Below the pieces are notes generated by a model. That model did not search any database. It had not been told where the DNA came from and was given only the letters and a program-made list of their open reading frames with translations. A stretch of 5,463 nt of DNA, taken from assembly GCA_019307645.1 (NCBI GenBank), contig JAFDJF010000467.1, positions 1 to 5,463 on the forward strand, read 5' to 3'. Positions 5,236 to 5,463 of the stretch are shown one piece after another (within the stretch, counting starts at the first letter, position 1; each line of letters opens with the position of its first letter). This stretch comes from Deltaproteobacteria bacterium (GTDB taxonomy: Bacteria; Desulfobacterota; DSM-4660; Desulfatiglandales; Desulfatiglandaceae). The position numbers were made by a program, and so were the translations under genes.

Positions 5236-5463
5236 TCAAGCGCCTATGATTTTGACAAGGACGCGTTTGCGACGGCCTCCATCAAATTCTCCGTAGAAAA
5301 TTTGCTCCCACGGACCGAAATCCAGCCGTCCGTCTGTTATGGCAACAATGACCTCACGTCCCATGACCTGTCGTTTCAGATGGGCATCCCCATTATCCTC
5401 TCCTGTCCGGTTGTGCCGATAATGACCAACCGGTTCGTGCGGTGCCAGTTTTTCAAGCCAATC
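5236..5463 (-). CDS. YjbQ-family (UPF0047) protein, C-terminal 75 residues, cut by window edge
   Basis: The minus strand from 5463 to the TGA at 5238-5236 is open without a start, so this is the C-terminal part of a gene entering from the right. The family is about 135-140 residues, so a little over half is present. The diagnostic blocks are visible: a His-rich [19 protein letters not shown] stretch (residues 14-32 of the fragment), [15 protein letters not shown] (42-56) and [17 protein letters not shown] (58-74). E. coli YjbQ has weak thiamine-phosphate synthase activity that can replace ThiE, so this family is often annotated as a secondary thiamine-phosphate synthase; the physiological role is not settled. 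It converges on the mog gene with a 117-base spacer (5119 to 5236) and is not part of that operon. I see no clear terminator for it. Confidence 0.92.
   Translation of the reverse strand, partial: DWLEKLAPHEPVGHYRHNRTGEDNGDAHLKRQVMGREVIVAITDGRLDFGPWEQIFYGEFDGGRRKRVLVKIIGA

Overview
The window reads as a stretch of a mid-GC, Gram-negative-type bacterial chromosome, most likely from the Desulfobacterota (deltaproteobacterial) lineage. That placement rests on the general look of the proteins and on the xerC-hslV-hslU order, not on a database match. Almost everything is housekeeping. There is no CRISPR array, complete mobile element, RNA gene or phage module, and I see no convincing undescribed system.

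Region 1 (1-2029, minus strand) is an operon read right to left: xerC (tyrosine recombinase for chromosome dimer resolution), hslV (threonine-type protease subunit) and hslU (its AAA+ unfoldase, cut by the left window edge). Gaps are 17 and 15 bases, each with a usable Shine-Dalgarno site. XerC appears to use a TTG start set by a strong GGAGGG. HslV carries an 11-residue propeptide before its catalytic Thr. A terminator-like GC hairpin lies inside xerC.

Region 2 (2030-2537) is a 508-base AT-rich divergent intergenic region. It has a plausible minus-strand promoter for xerC, a weaker plus-strand promoter candidate and several short inverted repeats. I find no credible gene in it.

Region 3 (2538-5119, plus strand) holds an elongation factor G paralogue of the EF-G-2/FusA2 type, followed 10 bases later by a MogA/MoaB-family molybdopterin adenylyltransferase, probably co-transcribed. 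The EF-G-like gene is broken: frame is lost near 3286-3290, and about five conserved residues are missing there. The best single explanation is a 14-base deletion between two GTCTG direct repeats. The rest of the gene is intact, so the lesion is either recent or an assembly artefact.

Region 4 (5120-5463) has a short convergent spacer with a small terminator-like hairpin and a GC-rich palindromic block that may be a dispersed-repeat relic. The C-terminal half of a YjbQ-family (UPF0047) protein then runs off the right edge on the minus strand.
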